This document shows, piece by piece, positions 43,875-54,234 of a stretch of DNA of 64,000 nt. Each line of letters begins with the position of its first letter. The stretch's first letter is position 1. Position numbers and translations under genes: made by a program. This DNA comes from Streptomyces antioxidans (lineage in GTDB: Bacteria > Actinomycetota > Actinomycetes > Streptomycetales > Streptomycetaceae): contig NZ_LAKD02000005.1 of the NCBI RefSeq assembly GCF_000968685.2, positions 1 to 64,000 of the forward strand. The letters run 5' to 3'. A model generated the notes under the pieces. That model searched no databases. It saw only the letters and a program-made list of their open reading frames with translations, and was not told where the DNA came from.

Positions 43875-43908
43875 ACCGGGGATGCCCCGTATCTGGGGCA
43901 CCCCCGGT
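43875..43908 (-). terminator. Terminator or attenuator after rplO
   Basis: ACCGGGGATGCCCC (43875-43888) and GGGGCACCCCCGGT (43895-43908) pair at 13 of 14 positions around a 6-nt loop, 16 bp after the rplO stop. It marks the end of the ribosomal part of the spc cluster before secY. Confidence 0.75.
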
Positions 43909-43924
43909 CAGAAAGCCACCGTGC

Positions 43925-44380
43925 TCAGACGAGCTCGGTGACGGTGCCACCGGCGGCGGTGATCTTCTCCTTGGCGGAGCCGGAGACGGCGTCGACCGTC
44001 ACCTGGAGCGCCACGGAGACCTCACCGGAGCCCAGCACCTTGACGAGCTGGTTCTTGCGAACCGCACCCTTGGCGACCAGGTCGGCCACCGTGACCTCGC
44101 CACCCTCGGGGTACAGCGCGGCCAGCCGGTCCAGGTTCACGACCTGGTACTCGGTGCGGAAGGGGTTCTTGAAGCCCTTGAGCTTCGGGAGCCGCATGTG
44201 GAGGGGCATCTGCCCACCCTCGAAGCGCTCCGGAACCTGGTAGCGGGCCTTGGTGCCCTTGGTGCCACGACCAGCGGTCTTACCCTTGGACGCCTCACCA
44301 CGACCGACACGGGTCTTGGCGGTCTTGGCGCCCGGGGCGGGCCGGAGGTTGTGGACCTTCAGCGGGTTGTTCTCCGCCAT
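43925..44380 (-). CDS. rplO: 50S ribosomal protein L15
   Basis: This 151-residue protein extends deep into 23S rRNA during late 50S assembly. The Gly-rich N-terminal tail ([20 protein letters not shown]) and [18 protein letters not shown] are the family signature. It starts 1 bp after the rpmD stop. An inverted repeat lies just after its stop. Confidence 0.98.
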   Translation of the reverse strand: MAENNPLKVHNLRPAPGAKTAKTRVGRGEASKGKTAGRGTKGTKARYQVPERFEGGQMPLHMRLPKLKGFKNPFRTEYQVVNLDRLAALYPEGGEVTVADLVAKGAVRKNQLVKVLGSGEVSVALQVTVDAVSGSAKEKITAAGGTVTELV

Positions 44381-44381
44381 G

Positions 44382-44564
44382 TCAGTCGACCTCCTCGACC
44401 GTCACGAGGTGCCGCACGGTCTGCGCCATGCCGCGGAACTCGGGGCGGTCCTCCTTGACGACCACGTCGCCGAGCTTCTTCAGCCCGAGCGAACGCAGAG
44501 TGTCGCGGTGGTTCTGCTTGCTGCCGATGTACGACTTCGTCTGCGTGATCTTCAGGCGGGCCAT
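44382..44564 (-). CDS. rpmD: 50S ribosomal protein L30
   Basis: A 60-residue protein with the compact ferredoxin-like L30 fold. [20 protein letters not shown] and LGLKKLGD are diagnostic. The ATG at 44564 is set by the family length; the longer frame upstream is a shadow of rpsE. It lies 2 bp after rpsE and 1 bp before rplO. Confidence 0.97.
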   Translation of the reverse strand: MARLKITQTKSYIGSKQNHRDTLRSLGLKKLGDVVVKEDRPEFRGMAQTVRHLVTVEEVD

Positions 44565-44566
44565 GC

Positions 44567-45172
44567 TCACACACCCACCCCGGCACGCGCCCGCAGCAGA
44601 GCGGCGGGGGCGACGTCCTCGAGCGGCAGACCACGGCGGGCGGCGATCTCCTCGGGGCGCTGCAGGCCCCGCAGAGCGGCCACCGTGGCGTGCACGATGT
44701 TGATCGGGTTCGACGAGCCGAGCGACTTGCTCAGCACGTCGTGGATGCCCGCGCACTCCAGCACGGCGCGCACCGGGCCACCGGCGATCACACCGGTACC
44801 GGGGGACGCCGGCTTCAGCAGCACGACACCCGCGGCCTCCTCACCCTGGATCGGGTGCGGAATGGTGCCGGCGATCCGGGGGACCTTGAAGAAGTGCTTC
44901 TTGGCCTCCTCCACGCCCTTGGCGATCGCGGCCGGCACCTCCTTGGCCTTGCCGTAACCGACACCGACGGTGCCGTCACCGTCGCCCACCACGACCAGCG
45001 CGGTGAAGCTGAAGCGACGACCACCCTTCACAACCTTGGCGACGCGGTTGATCGCGACAACACGCTCGACGTAAGCGGTCTTCTCGGCGGCAGCGCCACC
45101 GTCCCGCCGGTCCTTCCGGTCCCGCCGCTCGCCGCCACCGGCGCCGCCACCGCGGCGCTGGGGTCCAGCCAT
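44567..45172 (-). CDS. rpsE: 30S ribosomal protein S5
   Basis: The 201-residue protein lines the mRNA entry tunnel and affects fidelity. The S5 dsRBD-like domain begins at [20 protein letters not shown] (about residue 35), with the [19 protein letters not shown] block at the C-terminal domain. The first 33 residues are a Gly/Arg-rich extension. It lies 43 bp after rplR. Confidence 0.98.
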   Translation of the reverse strand: MAGPQRRGGGAGGGERRDRKDRRDGGAAAEKTAYVERVVAINRVAKVVKGGRRFSFTALVVVGDGDGTVGVGYGKAKEVPAAIAKGVEEAKKHFFKVPRIAGTIPHPIQGEEAAGVVLLKPASPGTGVIAGGPVRAVLECAGIHDVLSKSLGSSNPINIVHATVAALRGLQRPEEIAARRGLPLEDVAPAALLRARAGVGV

Positions 45173-45215
45173 TGGATTTACCTCTCTCGTTTCCGCTTTG
45201 CGTTGGAACCGGGGC

Positions 45216-45599
45216 TCAGAACTTCAGCCCGGCCTCGCGGGCGGCGTCCGCCAGAGCGGCGATGCGCCCGGCGTACTTGTTGCCACCGCGGTCGAACACG
45301 ACGGCCTCGATGCCCGCGGCCTTCGCCCGCTCGGCCACCAGGGCGCCGACCTGCTGCGCCTGGGCGCTCTTGTCGCCCTCCGCCCCCCGGATGGAGCTGT
45401 CCAGCGTCGACGCCGAGGCCAGCGTGTGGCCCGCGATGTCGTCGATGACCTGCGCCACCATGTGACGGTTGGACCGCGTCACCACGAGGCGGGGGCGGAC
45501 CGGCGTACCGGAGACCCGCTTGCGGACGCGGATGTGACGGCGCTTGACGGCAGCGGCCTTGCGAGCGTTGCCCTTGGCGATCTTCACACCGTATGTCAT
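45216..45599 (-). CDS. rplR: 50S ribosomal protein L18
   Basis: A 127-residue 5S rRNA-binding protein of the central protuberance. [19 protein letters not shown] and the C-terminal [20 protein letters not shown] are diagnostic. It starts 3 bp after the rplF stop within the spc cluster. Confidence 0.98.
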   Translation of the reverse strand: MTYGVKIAKGNARKAAAVKRRHIRVRKRVSGTPVRPRLVVTRSNRHMVAQVIDDIAGHTLASASTLDSSIRGAEGDKSAQAQQVGALVAERAKAAGIEAVVFDRGGNKYAGRIAALADAAREAGLKF

Positions 45600-45602
45600 G
45601 GC

Positions 45603-46142
45603 TTACTTACCAGCCTTTCCGACCTTGCGGCGGATGACCTCGCCCGCGTACTTCACGCCCTTGGCCTTGTACGGGTCGGGCTTGCGCAGCTTGCGGATGT
45701 TCGCGGCGACCTCGCCGACCTTCTGCTTGTCGATGCCCTCGACGCTCAGCTTGGTCGGGGAGTCCACCTTGAAGGTGATGCCCTCCGGGGCCTCGACCAG
45801 GATCGGGTGGCTGTAGCCCAGGGAGAACTCCAGGTTGGAGCCCTTGGCCTGGACGCGGTAGCCGACACCGCTGATCTCGAGCGCCTTGCTGTAGCCCTGG
45901 GTCACGCCGGTGATCATGTTCGCCACCAGCGTGCGCGACAGGCCGTGCAGGGCCTTGTTCTGACGCTCGTCGTTCGGGCGGGTGACAACGAGGGCGTTGT
46001 CCTCACCCTGGGCGACCTCGATCGGCGCGGCGACGGTGTGCGAGAGAGAGCCCTTGGGACCCTTCACGGCGACCGTGCGGCCATCGATGGTGACGTCCAC
46101 ACCAGCGGGAACCTGGATGGGCAGCTTGCCAATGCGCGACAT
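45603..46142 (-). CDS. rplF: 50S ribosomal protein L6
   Basis: This 179-residue protein has two repeated L6 domains near the GTPase-associated region of 23S r[23 protein letters not shown] starts it and the C-terminal [20 protein letters not shown] is conserved. It lies 20 bp after rpsH. Confidence 0.98.
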   Translation of the reverse strand: MSRIGKLPIQVPAGVDVTIDGRTVAVKGPKGSLSHTVAAPIEVAQGEDNALVVTRPNDERQNKALHGLSRTLVANMITGVTQGYSKALEISGVGYRVQAKGSNLEFSLGYSHPILVEAPEGITFKVDSPTKLSVEGIDKQKVGEVAANIRKLRKPDPYKAKGVKYAGEVIRRKVGKAGK

Positions 46143-46162
46143 GCGCTTCCTCCGTTCCCTGG

Positions 46163-46561
46163 TTACCAGACGTAGGCGAGGACTTCCCCACCCACGCCCT
46201 TCTTGCCGGCCTGCTTGTCGGTGAGGAGCCCGTGCGACGTGGAGATGATCGCCACGCCCAGGCCGCCGAGCACCTTCGGCAGGTTGGTGGACTTTGCGTA
46301 GACCCGCAGGCCCGGCTTCGAGATCCGCTTGATGCCGGCGATCGAGCGCTCACGGTTCGGGCCGAACTTCAGCTCGAGGACGAGGCTCTTGCCGACCTCG
46401 GCGTCCTCGACCTTCCAGCCGGTGATGTAGCCCTCCTGCTGGAGGATCTCCGCGATATGCGACTTGATCTTGCTGTGGGGCATCAGAACGGAGTCGTGGT
46501 ACGCCGAGTTCGCGTTTCGCAGACGCGTCAGCATGTCTGCGATCGGATCGGTCATGGTCAT
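46163..46561 (-). CDS. rpsH: 30S ribosomal protein S8
   Basis: A 132-residue primary binder of the 16S central domain. [20 protein letters not shown] begins it, and [11 protein letters not shown] precedes the conserved C-terminal [10 protein letters not shown]. In enteric bacteria S8 represses the spc operon by binding its mRNA; here an unusual 262-bp gap lies between rpsN and rpsH and could hold regulatory sequence. Confidence 0.98.
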   Translation of the reverse strand: MTMTDPIADMLTRLRNANSAYHDSVLMPHSKIKSHIAEILQQEGYITGWKVEDAEVGKSLVLELKFGPNRERSIAGIKRISKPGLRVYAKSTNLPKVLGGLGVAIISTSHGLLTDKQAGKKGVGGEVLAYVW

Positions 46562-46823
46562 GATGGCCTTCGGCCTCTCTCGCCGGGGTTTCCTGTATGC
46601 GCCATCCCTCTCACCCGCTCAGTGGCGGGCACGGGTGCGGCGCGGGGACCTACGGCGTAGTAAGGATTCTGGACGGCGAGCGCCCAACCGTTCCACTCTA
46701 CGCGAGCGGAGGGGTGGGCCTCGCCATCCATTTACTTACCGAGAGCCCGGTATCAACCCAAAATTCCATCTTTCGCCCGCCAGGGCGTCCGTTGAGGACG
46801 GTGGCGGAAGACGGGTGGGCTGG

Positions 46824-47009
46824 TTACCAGGAGCTCTTGGTCACGCCCGGCAGCTCGCCACGGTGAGCCATCTCACGGAGGCACACGCGGCACAGGCCGA
46901 ACTTGCGGTACACGGAGTGCGGACGTCCGCAGCGCTGGCAGCGCGTGTAACCACGCACCGCGAACTTGGGCTTACGGCCGGCCTTGGCAATGAGAGCCTT
47001 CTTCGCCAC
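46824..47009 (-). CDS. rpsN: 30S ribosomal protein S14, zinc-binding type
   Basis: A 61-residue S14 of the type Z form, with Cys24, Cys27, Cys40 and Cys43 as the zinc ligands. [20 protein letters not shown] and [15 protein letters not shown] are diagnostic. It sits in the 30S head next to S3 and S10. Start and stop fit the family. rplE lies 3 bp upstream. Confidence 0.98.
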   Translation of the reverse strand: MAKKALIAKAGRKPKFAVRGYTRCQRCGRPHSVYRKFGLCRVCLREMAHRGELPGVTKSSW

Positions 47010-47012
47010 GGC

Positions 47013-47573
47013 TCACGCCTCCTTGAACGGGAAGCCGAGGTGACGCAGCAGGGCGCGGCCCTCTTCGTCATTGGTCGCCGTGGTCACCACGGTGATGTCC
47101 ATACCCCGGACGCGGTCGATCTTGTCCTGGTCGATCTCGTGGAACATGACCTGCTCCGTGAGACCGAAGGTGTAGTTGCCCCGGCCGTCGAACTGCTTCG
47201 GCGACAGACCGCGGAAGTCGCGGATGCGCGGCAGCGCGAGCGACACCAGGCGGTCCAGGAACTCCCACATGCGGTCACCGCGGAGGGTGACGTGGGCACC
47301 GATCGGCTGGCCCTCACGCAGCTTGAACTGCGCGATGGACTTACGGGCCTTGGTGACGGCGGGCTTCTGGCCGGTGATCGTGGCGAGGTCGCGGATGGCG
47401 CCCTCGATCAGCTTGGAGTCGCGGGCGGCGTCGCCCACACCCATGTTGACCACGACCTTGGTCAGACCAGGGATCTGCATGACGTTCTCGTAGGAGAACT
47501 GCTCCTGCAGCTTGCCCTGGATCTCTTCGCGGTAGCGCGCCTTGAGGCGCGGTGCAGTGGTGGTGGCAGTCAT
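47013..47573 (-). CDS. rplE: 50S ribosomal protein L5
   Basis: The 186-residue protein binds 5S rRNA and forms the bridge with S13. [33 protein letters not shown] and [16 protein letters not shown] are the signature. Its start codon overlaps the rplX stop by 1 bp. Confidence 0.98.
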   Translation of the reverse strand: MTATTTAPRLKARYREEIQGKLQEQFSYENVMQIPGLTKVVVNMGVGDAARDSKLIEGAIRDLATITGQKPAVTKARKSIAQFKLREGQPIGAHVTLRGDRMWEFLDRLVSLALPRIRDFRGLSPKQFDGRGNYTFGLTEQVMFHEIDQDKIDRVRGMDITVVTTATNDEEGRALLRHLGFPFKEA

Positions 47574-47896
47574 CAGATGTCCTCACCGGTCCGCTTGGCA
47601 ACGCGGATCTTGTTGCCCTCGTCGTCGAAGCGGTATCCGACGCGGGTAACGACCTTGTTGCCGTCCTTCTCCACCACGAGCTGCACATTGCTCACGTGGA
47701 TCGGGGCCTCGGTCGTCACGATGCCGCCGGTCTTCGAACCACGAGCGGTCTGTCCGGCCTTGGTGTGCTTCTTGACCCGGTTGACACCCTCGACCAGGAC
47801 CCGGTCCTCGCGCGGGAAGGCCGCGATGACCTTGCCCTGCTTGCCCTTGTCCTTACCGGTGATGACCTGGACCAGGTCGCCCTTCTTGATCTTCAT
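47573..47896 (-). CDS. rplX: 50S ribosomal protein L24
   Basis: A 107-residue KOW-domain protein that starts 50S assembly at the 5' end of 23S rRNA and lies at the tunnel exit. [20 protein letters not shown] is diagnostic, followed by [11 protein letters not shown]. It overlaps rplE by 1 bp and is 3 bp from rplN. Confidence 0.98.
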   Translation of the reverse strand: MKIKKGDLVQVITGKDKGKQGKVIAAFPREDRVLVEGVNRVKKHTKAGQTARGSKTGGIVTTEAPIHVSNVQLVVEKDGNKVVTRVGYRFDDEGNKIRVAKRTGEDI

Positions 47897-47899
47897 CGG

Positions 47900-48268
47900 T
47901 TACAGCACCTCCGGCGCGAGCGAGATGATCTTCATGAACTTCTTCTCGCGCAGCTCACGGCCCACGGGGCCGAAGATACGGGTGCCGCGGGGGTCGCCAT
48001 CGTTCTTGAGGATGACGGCCGCGTTCTCGTCGAAGCGGATGTACGAACCGTCCGGGCGGCGGCGCTCCTTCACGGTGCGCACGATGACCGCCTTGATGAC
48101 GTCACCCTTCTTCACGTTGCCACCGGGGATCGCGTCCTTGACGGTGGCGACGATGACGTCACCGATGCCCGCGTAGCGGCGACCGGAGCCACCGAGAACA
48201 CGGATGCAAAGGATCTCCTTCGCGCCCGTGTTGTCGGCGACGCGCAGTCGCGACTCCTGCTGGATCAC
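47900..48268 (-). CDS. rplN: 50S ribosomal protein L14
   Basis: A 122-residue protein at the subunit interface. [20 protein letters not shown] and [15 protein letters not shown] start it, and [20 protein letters not shown] is conserved near the C-terminus. It is the first gene after two tandem hairpins that follow rpsQ, so it probably begins the spc transcription unit. Confidence 0.98.
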   Translation of the reverse strand: MIQQESRLRVADNTGAKEILCIRVLGGSGRRYAGIGDVIVATVKDAIPGGNVKKGDVIKAVIVRTVKERRRPDGSYIRFDENAAVILKNDGDPRGTRIFGPVGRELREKKFMKIISLAPEVL

Positions 48269-48297
48269 GTCTATCTCCTGATCGTCTGCCGGTTCCC

Positions 48298-48327
48298 GGC
48301 GGGGGCTGGATGCTTCCAGCCCCCGCC
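48298..48327 (-). terminator. Second hairpin of the rpsQ-rplN gap
   Basis: GGCGGGGGCTGGA (48298-48310) pairs perfectly with TCCAGCCCCCGCC (48315-48327); the loop is TGCT, read AGCA in the transcript. It lies 30 bp before the rplN start. Confidence 0.8.
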
Positions 48328-48344
48328 GAGCCTGGCGGAACTGA

Positions 48345-48366
48345 CCTGAGGACTGCTGTCCTCAGG
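48345..48366 (-). terminator. First hairpin of the rpsQ-rplN gap
   Basis: CCTGAGGAC (48345-48353) pairs perfectly with GTCCTCAGG (48358-48366). The loop is again TGCT (AGCA in RNA). It begins 3 bp after the rpsQ stop. With the next hairpin it forms a tandem terminator for the S10 unit. Confidence 0.8.
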
Positions 48367-48369
48367 GGG

Positions 48370-48657
48370 TTACTTGGCCTTCTCGAGGATCTCGACGACG
48401 CGCCAGCGCTTGGTCGCGGACAGCGGCCGGGTCTCCATCAGGAGGACGCGGTCGCCGACACCCGCGGCGTTCTGCTCGTCGTGCGCCTTGAGCTTGTTGG
48501 TACGGCGGATGACCTTGCCGTACAGCGCGTGCTTGACGCGGTCCTCGACTGCGACGACGACGGTCTTGTCCATCTTGTCGCTGACGACCAGACCCTCACG
48601 GGTCTTGCGGAAGCCGCGGTTCTGCGTTGCGTTCTCAGTCACATTCGTCTCGCTCAT
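48370..48657 (-). CDS. rpsQ: 30S ribosomal protein S17
   Basis: This 95-residue OB-fold protein binds the 5' domain of 16S r[23 protein letters not shown] and [13 protein letters not shown] are the conserved parts, after an actinobacterial Asn/Glu/Thr-rich N-terminus. It overlaps rpmC by 1 bp and is the last gene of the S10 unit, followed by two hairpins. Confidence 0.98.
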   Translation of the reverse strand: MSETNVTENATQNRGFRKTREGLVVSDKMDKTVVVAVEDRVKHALYGKVIRRTNKLKAHDEQNAAGVGDRVLLMETRPLSATKRWRVVEILEKAK

Positions 48658-48881
48658 CAGGCGCTCTCCACCGTCTCGATGCCGAGCTCGCGCTCCCGCA
48701 TCAGGGTGTAGATCCGGGCGATGTCCTTGCGGACGGCCTTCAGCCGGCCGTGGTTCTCGAGCTGTCCGGTCGCCGCCTGGAAGCGGAGGTTGAACAGCTC
48801 TTCCTTGGCCTCACGCAGCTTGCCAACGAGGTCCTCGTTGTTCAGCTCACGCAGCTCGGACGCCTTGGTACCGGCCGCCAT
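48657..48881 (-). CDS. rpmC: 50S ribosomal protein L29
   Basis: A 74-residue helical protein at the tunnel exit, close to the trigger factor and SRP docking site. [19 protein letters not shown] starts it and [20 protein letters not shown] is diagnostic. The ATG at 48881 shares a base with the rplP stop (TGATG); a GTG directly before it is possible but the family begins with MAAGT. Confidence 0.97.
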   Translation of the reverse strand: MAAGTKASELRELNNEDLVGKLREAKEELFNLRFQAATGQLENHGRLKAVRKDIARIYTLMRERELGIETVESA

Positions 48882-49300
48882 CACGACTCACCTGCCTCGC
48901 GCCGAACGATCCGGCACTTCATCGGGAGCTTGTGAGCAGCGCGGGTGAGCGCCTCACGCGCAGTCTTCTCGTTCGGGTAGGACAGCTCGAACATCACCCG
49001 ACCGGGCTTGACGTTCGCGATCCACCACTCCGGCGAGCCCTTACCGGAACCCATCCGGGTCTCCGCGGGCTTCTTCGTCAGCGGACGGTCCGGGTAGATG
49101 TTGATCCAGACCTTGCCGCCACGCTTGATGTGGCGGGTCATCGCGATACGAGCGGCCTCGATCTGACGGTTGGTGACGTACGCCGGGGTGACGGCCTGGA
49201 TGCCGTACTCGCCGAACGCCAGCTCCGTGCCGCCCTTGGCCATGCCGGACCGCTTGGGGTGGTGCTGCTTGCGGTGCTTGACCCTGCGAGGGATCAGCAT
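48881..49300 (-). CDS. rplP: 50S ribosomal protein L16
   Basis: A 139-residue protein that positions A-site tRNA on the 50[21 protein letters not shown] is the conserved start and [20 protein letters not shown] is diagnostic. The long upstream frame is a shadow of rpsC. It starts 4 bp after the rpsC stop. Confidence 0.98.
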   Translation of the reverse strand: MLIPRRVKHRKQHHPKRSGMAKGGTELAFGEYGIQAVTPAYVTNRQIEAARIAMTRHIKRGGKVWINIYPDRPLTKKPAETRMGSGKGSPEWWIANVKPGRVMFELSYPNEKTAREALTRAAHKLPMKCRIVRREAGES

Positions 49301-49304
49301 GGGG

Positions 49305-50134
<830 letters not shown>

Positions 50135-50135
<1 letters not shown>

Positions 50136-50482
50136 TACCGGGTTCCTTCCTTGCTGCTGACGACCACGGTGATGTGGCTGGTCCGCTTGCGGATCCGGTA
50201 GGCGCGGCCCTGGGCACGCGGACGGAACCGCTTCAGGGTCGGGCCCTCGTCGACGTATGCCTCGGAGATGACGAGGCTGTCGGCGTCGGTGTGGTCGTAG
50301 TTGTGCGCGGCGTTGGCGATGGCGCTGTCCAGCACCTTGCCGACCGGCACGCTCGCGGCCTGCGGGGCGAAACGCAGGACCGCCTGGGCCTCCGTGGCAC
50401 TCATGCCACGGATGAGGTCCACCACGCGGCGGGCCTTCATGGGCGTGACGCGGATGTACCGCGCCTGGGCCCTGGCTTCCAT
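50135..50482 (-). CDS. rplV: 50S ribosomal protein L22
   Basis: A 115-residue protein whose beta-hairpin lines the exit tunnel where macrolides act. [20 protein letters not shown] begins it and [18 protein letters not shown] is in the hairpin region. The ATG at 50482 has GAAGGGACA upstream and matches the family; an ATG at 50506 is less likely. It lies 40 bp after rpsS. Confidence 0.96.
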
Positions 50483-50522
50483 GGTTGTCCCTTCGGTGTC
50501 TGTCATGAGTCTTTTCCGCTGA

Positions 50523-50804
50523 TCAGCGACGACGCGACTTGCGGTCGTCCTTCTCATGGCCGCGGAAGGTGCGGGTCGGCGCGAACTCGCCGAGCTTGTG
50601 GCCGACCATCGACTCGGTGACGAACACCGGGACGTGCTTGCGGCCGTCGTGCACCGCGATCGTGTGGCCGAGCATGGCCGGGACGATCATCGAGCGGCGG
50701 GACCAGGTCTTGATGACGTTCTTGGTGCCTGCTTCGTTCTGCGTGTCCACCTTCTTGCTCAGGTGGTCGTCGACGAAGGGCCCCTTCTTGAGACTGCGCG
50801 GCAT
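50523..50804 (-). CDS. rpsS: 30S ribosomal protein S19
   Basis: A 93-residue head protein that contacts S13 and the A-site t[42 protein letters not shown] and [13 protein letters not shown] are the signature. It lies 12 bp after rplB in the S10 cluster. Confidence 0.98.
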   Translation of the reverse strand: MPRSLKKGPFVDDHLSKKVDTQNEAGTKNVIKTWSRRSMIVPAMLGHTIAVHDGRKHVPVFVTESMVGHKLGEFAPTRTFRGHEKDDRKSRRR

Positions 50805-50816
50805 CTAAACCCGCTC

Positions 50817-51653
50817 CTAGCGCTTCTTGTTCGTCTTGCGGCGGCGGACGATGTACTTGTTGCTGGCCTTCTTCGGCGAGCGCGTACGGCCCTCCTTCTG
50901 ACCCCACGGCGAGACCGGGTGGCGACCACCGGAGGTCTTGCCCTCACCACCACCGTGCGGGTGGTCGACGGGGTTCATGACCACACCACGAACGGTCGGG
51001 CGAACGCCCTTCCAGCGCATGCGGCCGGCCTTGCCCCAGTTGATGTTCGACTGCTCGGCGTTGCCGACCTCGCCGACGGTGGCGCGGCAGCGGACGTCGA
51101 CCAGGCGGATCTCACCGGACGGCATGCGCAGGTGGGCCATGGAGCCCTCCTTCGCCAGCAGCTGCACGGAGGCGCCCGCGGAGCGGGCGAACTTCGCGCC
51201 GCCGCCGGGCCGCAGCTCGATGGCGTGGAGCGTGGTACCGACCGGGATGTTGCGCAGCGCGAGGTTGTTACCGGGCTTGATGTCGGCGCCGGGGCCGTTC
51301 TCGATCCGGTCGCCCTGCGTCAGCCCGCGCGGCGCGAGGATGTAGCGCTTCTCGCCGTCGGCGTAGTGCAGCAGCGCGATGCGCGCGGTGCGGTTGGGGT
51401 CGTATTCGATGTGTGCGACCTTCGCCGGGACGCCGTCCTTGTCATGACGGCGGAAGTCGATCACGCGGTACGCACGCTTGTGACCGCCACCCTGGTGGCG
51501 GACCGTGATGCGGCCGGCGTTGTTACGACCACCCTTGCTGTGCAGCGGGCGGACCAGCGACTTCTCCGGCGTGGACCGCGTGACCTCGACGAAGTCGGCG
51601 ACGCTGGAGCCACGACGGCCCGGGGTCGTCGGCTTGTACTTGCGGATACCCAT
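50817..51653 (-). CDS. rplB: 50S ribosomal protein L2
   Basis: A 278-residue protein close to the peptidyl-transferase centre and needed for subunit association. [20 protein letters not shown] begins it; [19 protein letters not shown] contains the conserved His cluster implicated in catalytic-centre structure. It lies 47 bp after rplW. Confidence 0.98.
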   Translation of the reverse strand: MGIRKYKPTTPGRRGSSVADFVEVTRSTPEKSLVRPLHSKGGRNNAGRITVRHQGGGHKRAYRVIDFRRHDKDGVPAKVAHIEYDPNRTARIALLHYADGEKRYILAPRGLTQGDRIENGPGADIKPGNNLALRNIPVGTTLHAIELRPGGGAKFARSAGASVQLLAKEGSMAHLRMPSGEIRLVDVRCRATVGEVGNAEQSNINWGKAGRMRWKGVRPTVRGVVMNPVDHPHGGGEGKTSGGRHPVSPWGQKEGRTRSPKKASNKYIVRRRKTNKKR

Positions 51654-51700
51654 TTCTCAGTCCTCGGAAGATTCCGGACTTCTGGACGTTCCGGTCTCCG

Positions 51701-52027
51701 TTAGGAGACCGGGCCGCCGAAGATGTCGATGCGGTCGCCCTCGGCGAGGGTCACGATGGCGCGCTTGGTGTCCTTGCGCTTGCCGAAACCGGTGCGGGTG
51801 CGCTTGCGCTTGCCCTGCCGGTTGATCGTGTTGACCCCGGTGACCTTGACCGAGAAGACCGCCTCGACGGCCTGCTTGATCTGGGTCTTGTTCGCGCGCG
51901 GGTCGACGATGAACGTGTACTTGTTCTCGTCCAGCAGCGCGTAGCTCTTCTCCGAGACCACCGGCTTGACGAGGACGTCGCGGGGGTCGGTGAAGGTCTT
52001 GCTGGTGACAGCGGTCGCCTCACTCAT
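51701..52027 (-). CDS. rplW: 50S ribosomal protein L23
   Basis: A 108-residue protein at the tunnel exit, the docking site of trigger factor and [23 protein letters not shown] and [18 protein letters not shown] are diagnostic. An actinobacterial Thr/Ser-rich N-terminus precedes it. It overlaps rplD by 1 bp. Confidence 0.98.
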   Translation of the reverse strand: MSEATAVTSKTFTDPRDVLVKPVVSEKSYALLDENKYTFIVDPRANKTQIKQAVEAVFSVKVTGVNTINRQGKRKRTRTGFGKRKDTKRAIVTLAEGDRIDIFGGPVS

Positions 52028-52686
52028 CAGGCGGCGCTCCCTTCGGTCTTCTCAGCGGCCTTGGGACCAGCCACGAAGGACTCGAAGGCGGCCTTGGTGA
52101 AGACCACGTCGTCGGAGACGAGCACGTCGTACGTGTTCAGCTGGCCCGGCTCCAGGATGTGCACCTGGGGCAGGTTGCGGGCGGACAGCCACGCGGCCTC
52201 GTCGCTCCGCTCGGCGACCAGGAGCACGTTCTTGCGCTCGCTGATCTTGCCCAGCAGGGCCTTCGCGGCCTTGGTGGAGATGTCCCCGTCGACCACGCCG
52301 GTCACGACGTGGATGCGCTCGTGACGCGCCCGGTCGGAGAGGGCCCCGCGGAGCGCGGCGGCCTTCATCTTCTTCGGGGTGCGCTGGCTGTAGTCGCGCG
52401 GCACGGGGCCGTGCACGACGCCACCGCCGGCGAACTGCGGCGCGCGGGTCGAGCCCTGGCGCGCGCGGCCGGTGCCCTTCTGGCGGTACGGCTTCTTGCC
52501 ACCGCCGCGGACCTCACCACGGGTCTTGGTCTTGTGCGTGCCCTGGCGGGCAGCGGCCAGCTGGGCGACGACGACCTGGTGGATCAGCGGAACGCTGACC
52601 TGCGCGTCGAAGATCTCCGCGGGGAGCTCGACGGACCCGGCCTTGTCGCCTGCCGGCGAAAGGATGTCAACGGTACTGGTAGTCAT
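52027..52686 (-). CDS. rplD: 50S ribosomal protein L4
   Basis: A 219-residue protein with a loop in the exit tunnel ([20 protein letters not shown]), typical of L4. In enteric bacteria L4 represses the S10 operon at its leader; here the S10 unit has a long, structured leader, but nothing shows L4 control. It overlaps rplW by 1 bp and follows rplC by 10 bp. Confidence 0.98.
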   Translation of the reverse strand: MTTSTVDILSPAGDKAGSVELPAEIFDAQVSVPLIHQVVVAQLAAARQGTHKTKTRGEVRGGGKKPYRQKGTGRARQGSTRAPQFAGGGVVHGPVPRDYSQRTPKKMKAAALRGALSDRARHERIHVVTGVVDGDISTKAAKALLGKISERKNVLLVAERSDEAAWLSARNLPQVHILEPGQLNTYDVLVSDDVVFTKAAFESFVAGPKAAEKTEGSAA

Positions 52687-52696
52687 GGCTTTTACC

Positions 52697-53341
52697 TCAG
52701 GCCCCCTTGGCCGCGGTACGGACCAGGACGAGGCCGCCGTTCGGACCAGGAACCGCTCCCTTGATCAGGAGCAGACCCTTCTCCGCGTCAACGGCGTGGA
52801 CGGTCAGGTTCTGGGTGGTGACCCGCTCATTGCCCATGCGGCCGGCCATGCGCAGGCCCTTGAACACGCGGCCCGGGGTGGCGCAGCCGCCGATGGAGCC
52901 CGGCGAGCGGTGCTTGCGCTGGGTGCCGTGGCCGGCGCCGAGGCCGCCGAAGCCGTGGCGCTTCATGACACCGGCGGTGCCCTTGCCCTTGCTGGTGCCG
53001 GTCACGTCGACCTTGACACCGGACTCGAACACCTCGGCCGTGACCTCCTGGCCGAGCGTGTACTCACCGGCGTCGGCGGTACGCAGCTCCACCAGGTGGC
53101 GGCGCGGGGTCACGTCCGCCTTGGCGAAGTGGCCCTTGAGCGGCTTGTTCACCTTGCGCGGGTCGATCTCGCCGAAGGCGATCTGGACGGCGTCGTAGCC
53201 GTCCGCGTCATCGGTGCGGACCTGGGTCACGACGCAGGGTCCGGCCTTGACGACGGTGACCGGGACGACGCGGTTGTTCTCGTCCCACACCTGCGTCATG
53301 CCGAGCTTCTCGCCCAGGACGCCCTTGATCTGCTTAGCCAT
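52697..53341 (-). CDS. rplC: 50S ribosomal protein L3
   Basis: A 214-residue assembly-initiator protein with an extension to the peptidyl-transferase centre. [20 protein letters not shown] begins it and [20 protein letters not shown] is the conserved loop. The ATG at 53341 is fixed by the family. It lies 13 bp after rpsJ. Confidence 0.98.
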   Translation of the reverse strand: MAKQIKGVLGEKLGMTQVWDENNRVVPVTVVKAGPCVVTQVRTDDADGYDAVQIAFGEIDPRKVNKPLKGHFAKADVTPRRHLVELRTADAGEYTLGQEVTAEVFESGVKVDVTGTSKGKGTAGVMKRHGFGGLGAGHGTQRKHRSPGSIGGCATPGRVFKGLRMAGRMGNERVTTQNLTVHAVDAEKGLLLIKGAVPGPNGGLVLVRTAAKGA

Positions 53342-53354
53342 CTCGCGCGTCACC

Positions 53355-53663
53355 TCAGAGCTTGATCTCGATGTCGACGCCCGCCGGCAGGTCGAGACGC
53401 ATCAGCGAGTCAACCGTCTTCGGCGTGGGGTCGAGGATGTCGATGAGGCGCTTGTGCGTACGCATCTCGAAGTGCTCGCGCGAGTCCTTGTACTTGTGCG
53501 GCGACTTGATGACGCAGTACACGTTCTTCTCTGTGGGCAGCGGCACCGGGCCCGCGACCGACGCACCAGTCCGGGTCACCGTCTCGACGATCTTCTTCGC
53601 CGAGGAGTCGATGACCTCGTGGTCGTAAGCCTTGAGCCGGATGCGGATCTTCTGTCCCGCCAT
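53355..53663 (-). CDS. rpsJ: 30S ribosomal protein S10 (NusE)
   Basis: A 102-residue head protein that also acts as NusE in transcription antitermination and coupling. [20 protein letters not shown] starts it and [13 protein letters not shown] is diagnostic. The ATG at 53663 fits the family. It is the first gene of the S10 unit, preceded by a roughly 350-nt leader with conserved structure and a promoter near 54023-54050. Confidence 0.98.
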   Translation of the reverse strand: MAGQKIRIRLKAYDHEVIDSSAKKIVETVTRTGASVAGPVPLPTEKNVYCVIKSPHKYKDSREHFEMRTHKRLIDILDPTPKTVDSLMRLDLPAGVDIEIKL

Positions 53664-54022
53664 GGCTACTTCGTAGTCCTGTCTCTCGTAACGCTCTGGG
53701 ACCCGATGGCGTTCGTGTCCTCCTCCACCCACCTTCCCGACCCACGCGGTCGGGCGTGTCGCAGCCCTTCCCATAAATCTCCGTGCGGAGATCCCTGATG
53801 AAGGGGGTTGCTGGGGGAGAAATTCACCCACCGGGCGCCTGGCTGGGGCCCCGCTGACACTTCCCGGAAGATTCCCGTACTTCCGCCCCTGATCAGGGGC
53901 GACGAGTACTGTGGGACTCGCTTCCGGTCCTCCCGGCGGGAGGCGCGCAGCATCGGCACTCAACCGAGCAACCTGGTTAGTGTGCCATATCGGCTGCTCC
54001 GGACGCCAATCAGGGGCCCGGA
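53664..54022 (-). promoter_or_regulatory. Structured leader of the S10 operon
   Basis: No gene is present. On the minus strand the leader contains ATCTCCG/CGGAGAT (53777-53792), a perfect 16-bp palindrome GCCCCTGATCAGGGGC (53885-53900) extended by GTACT/AGTAC (53877-53909), and the element 53737-53762, which is repeated upstream of rpsL with one mismatch. This suggests RNA-level or DNA-level control of the S10 unit. Confidence 0.6.
53737..53762 (-). promoter_or_regulatory. Leader element shared with the rpsL operon
   Basis: This 26-bp element (hairpin core CCGACCCACGCGGTCGG on the plus strand) is repeated at 63094-63119 with a single mismatch. It can form CCGACC/GGTCGG with a 5-nt loop. It lies 74 nt upstream of rpsJ. 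Confidence 0.7.
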
Positions 54023-54050
54023 AGCGTACCCCTCACGGGGCGCGCTTCAA
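54023..54050 (-). promoter_or_regulatory. Candidate promoter of the S10 operon
   Basis: On the minus strand TTGAAG (54045-54050) and TACGCT (54023-54028) are 16 bp apart. TACGCT is also the -10 proposed for rpsL. The spacing and the strength of the downstream unit support the call, although no transcript start is known. Confidence 0.45.
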
Positions 54051-54234
54051 ACTCGGCGACGAGATCATTCGACCGGCGCGCTCACGGTGACGGTCGCGTC
54101 GGCCCCGTGGCGGCGATGTGTCCGATCTGTGATCGACTCCTTCCGGCCAGCGGACAACCTGTCAAGATCACCAACCGTCCCTTCACTCGGAGCAGCCGGA
54201 GACTACGCGCTGCCGAAGTGACAGGGTCACCAAA

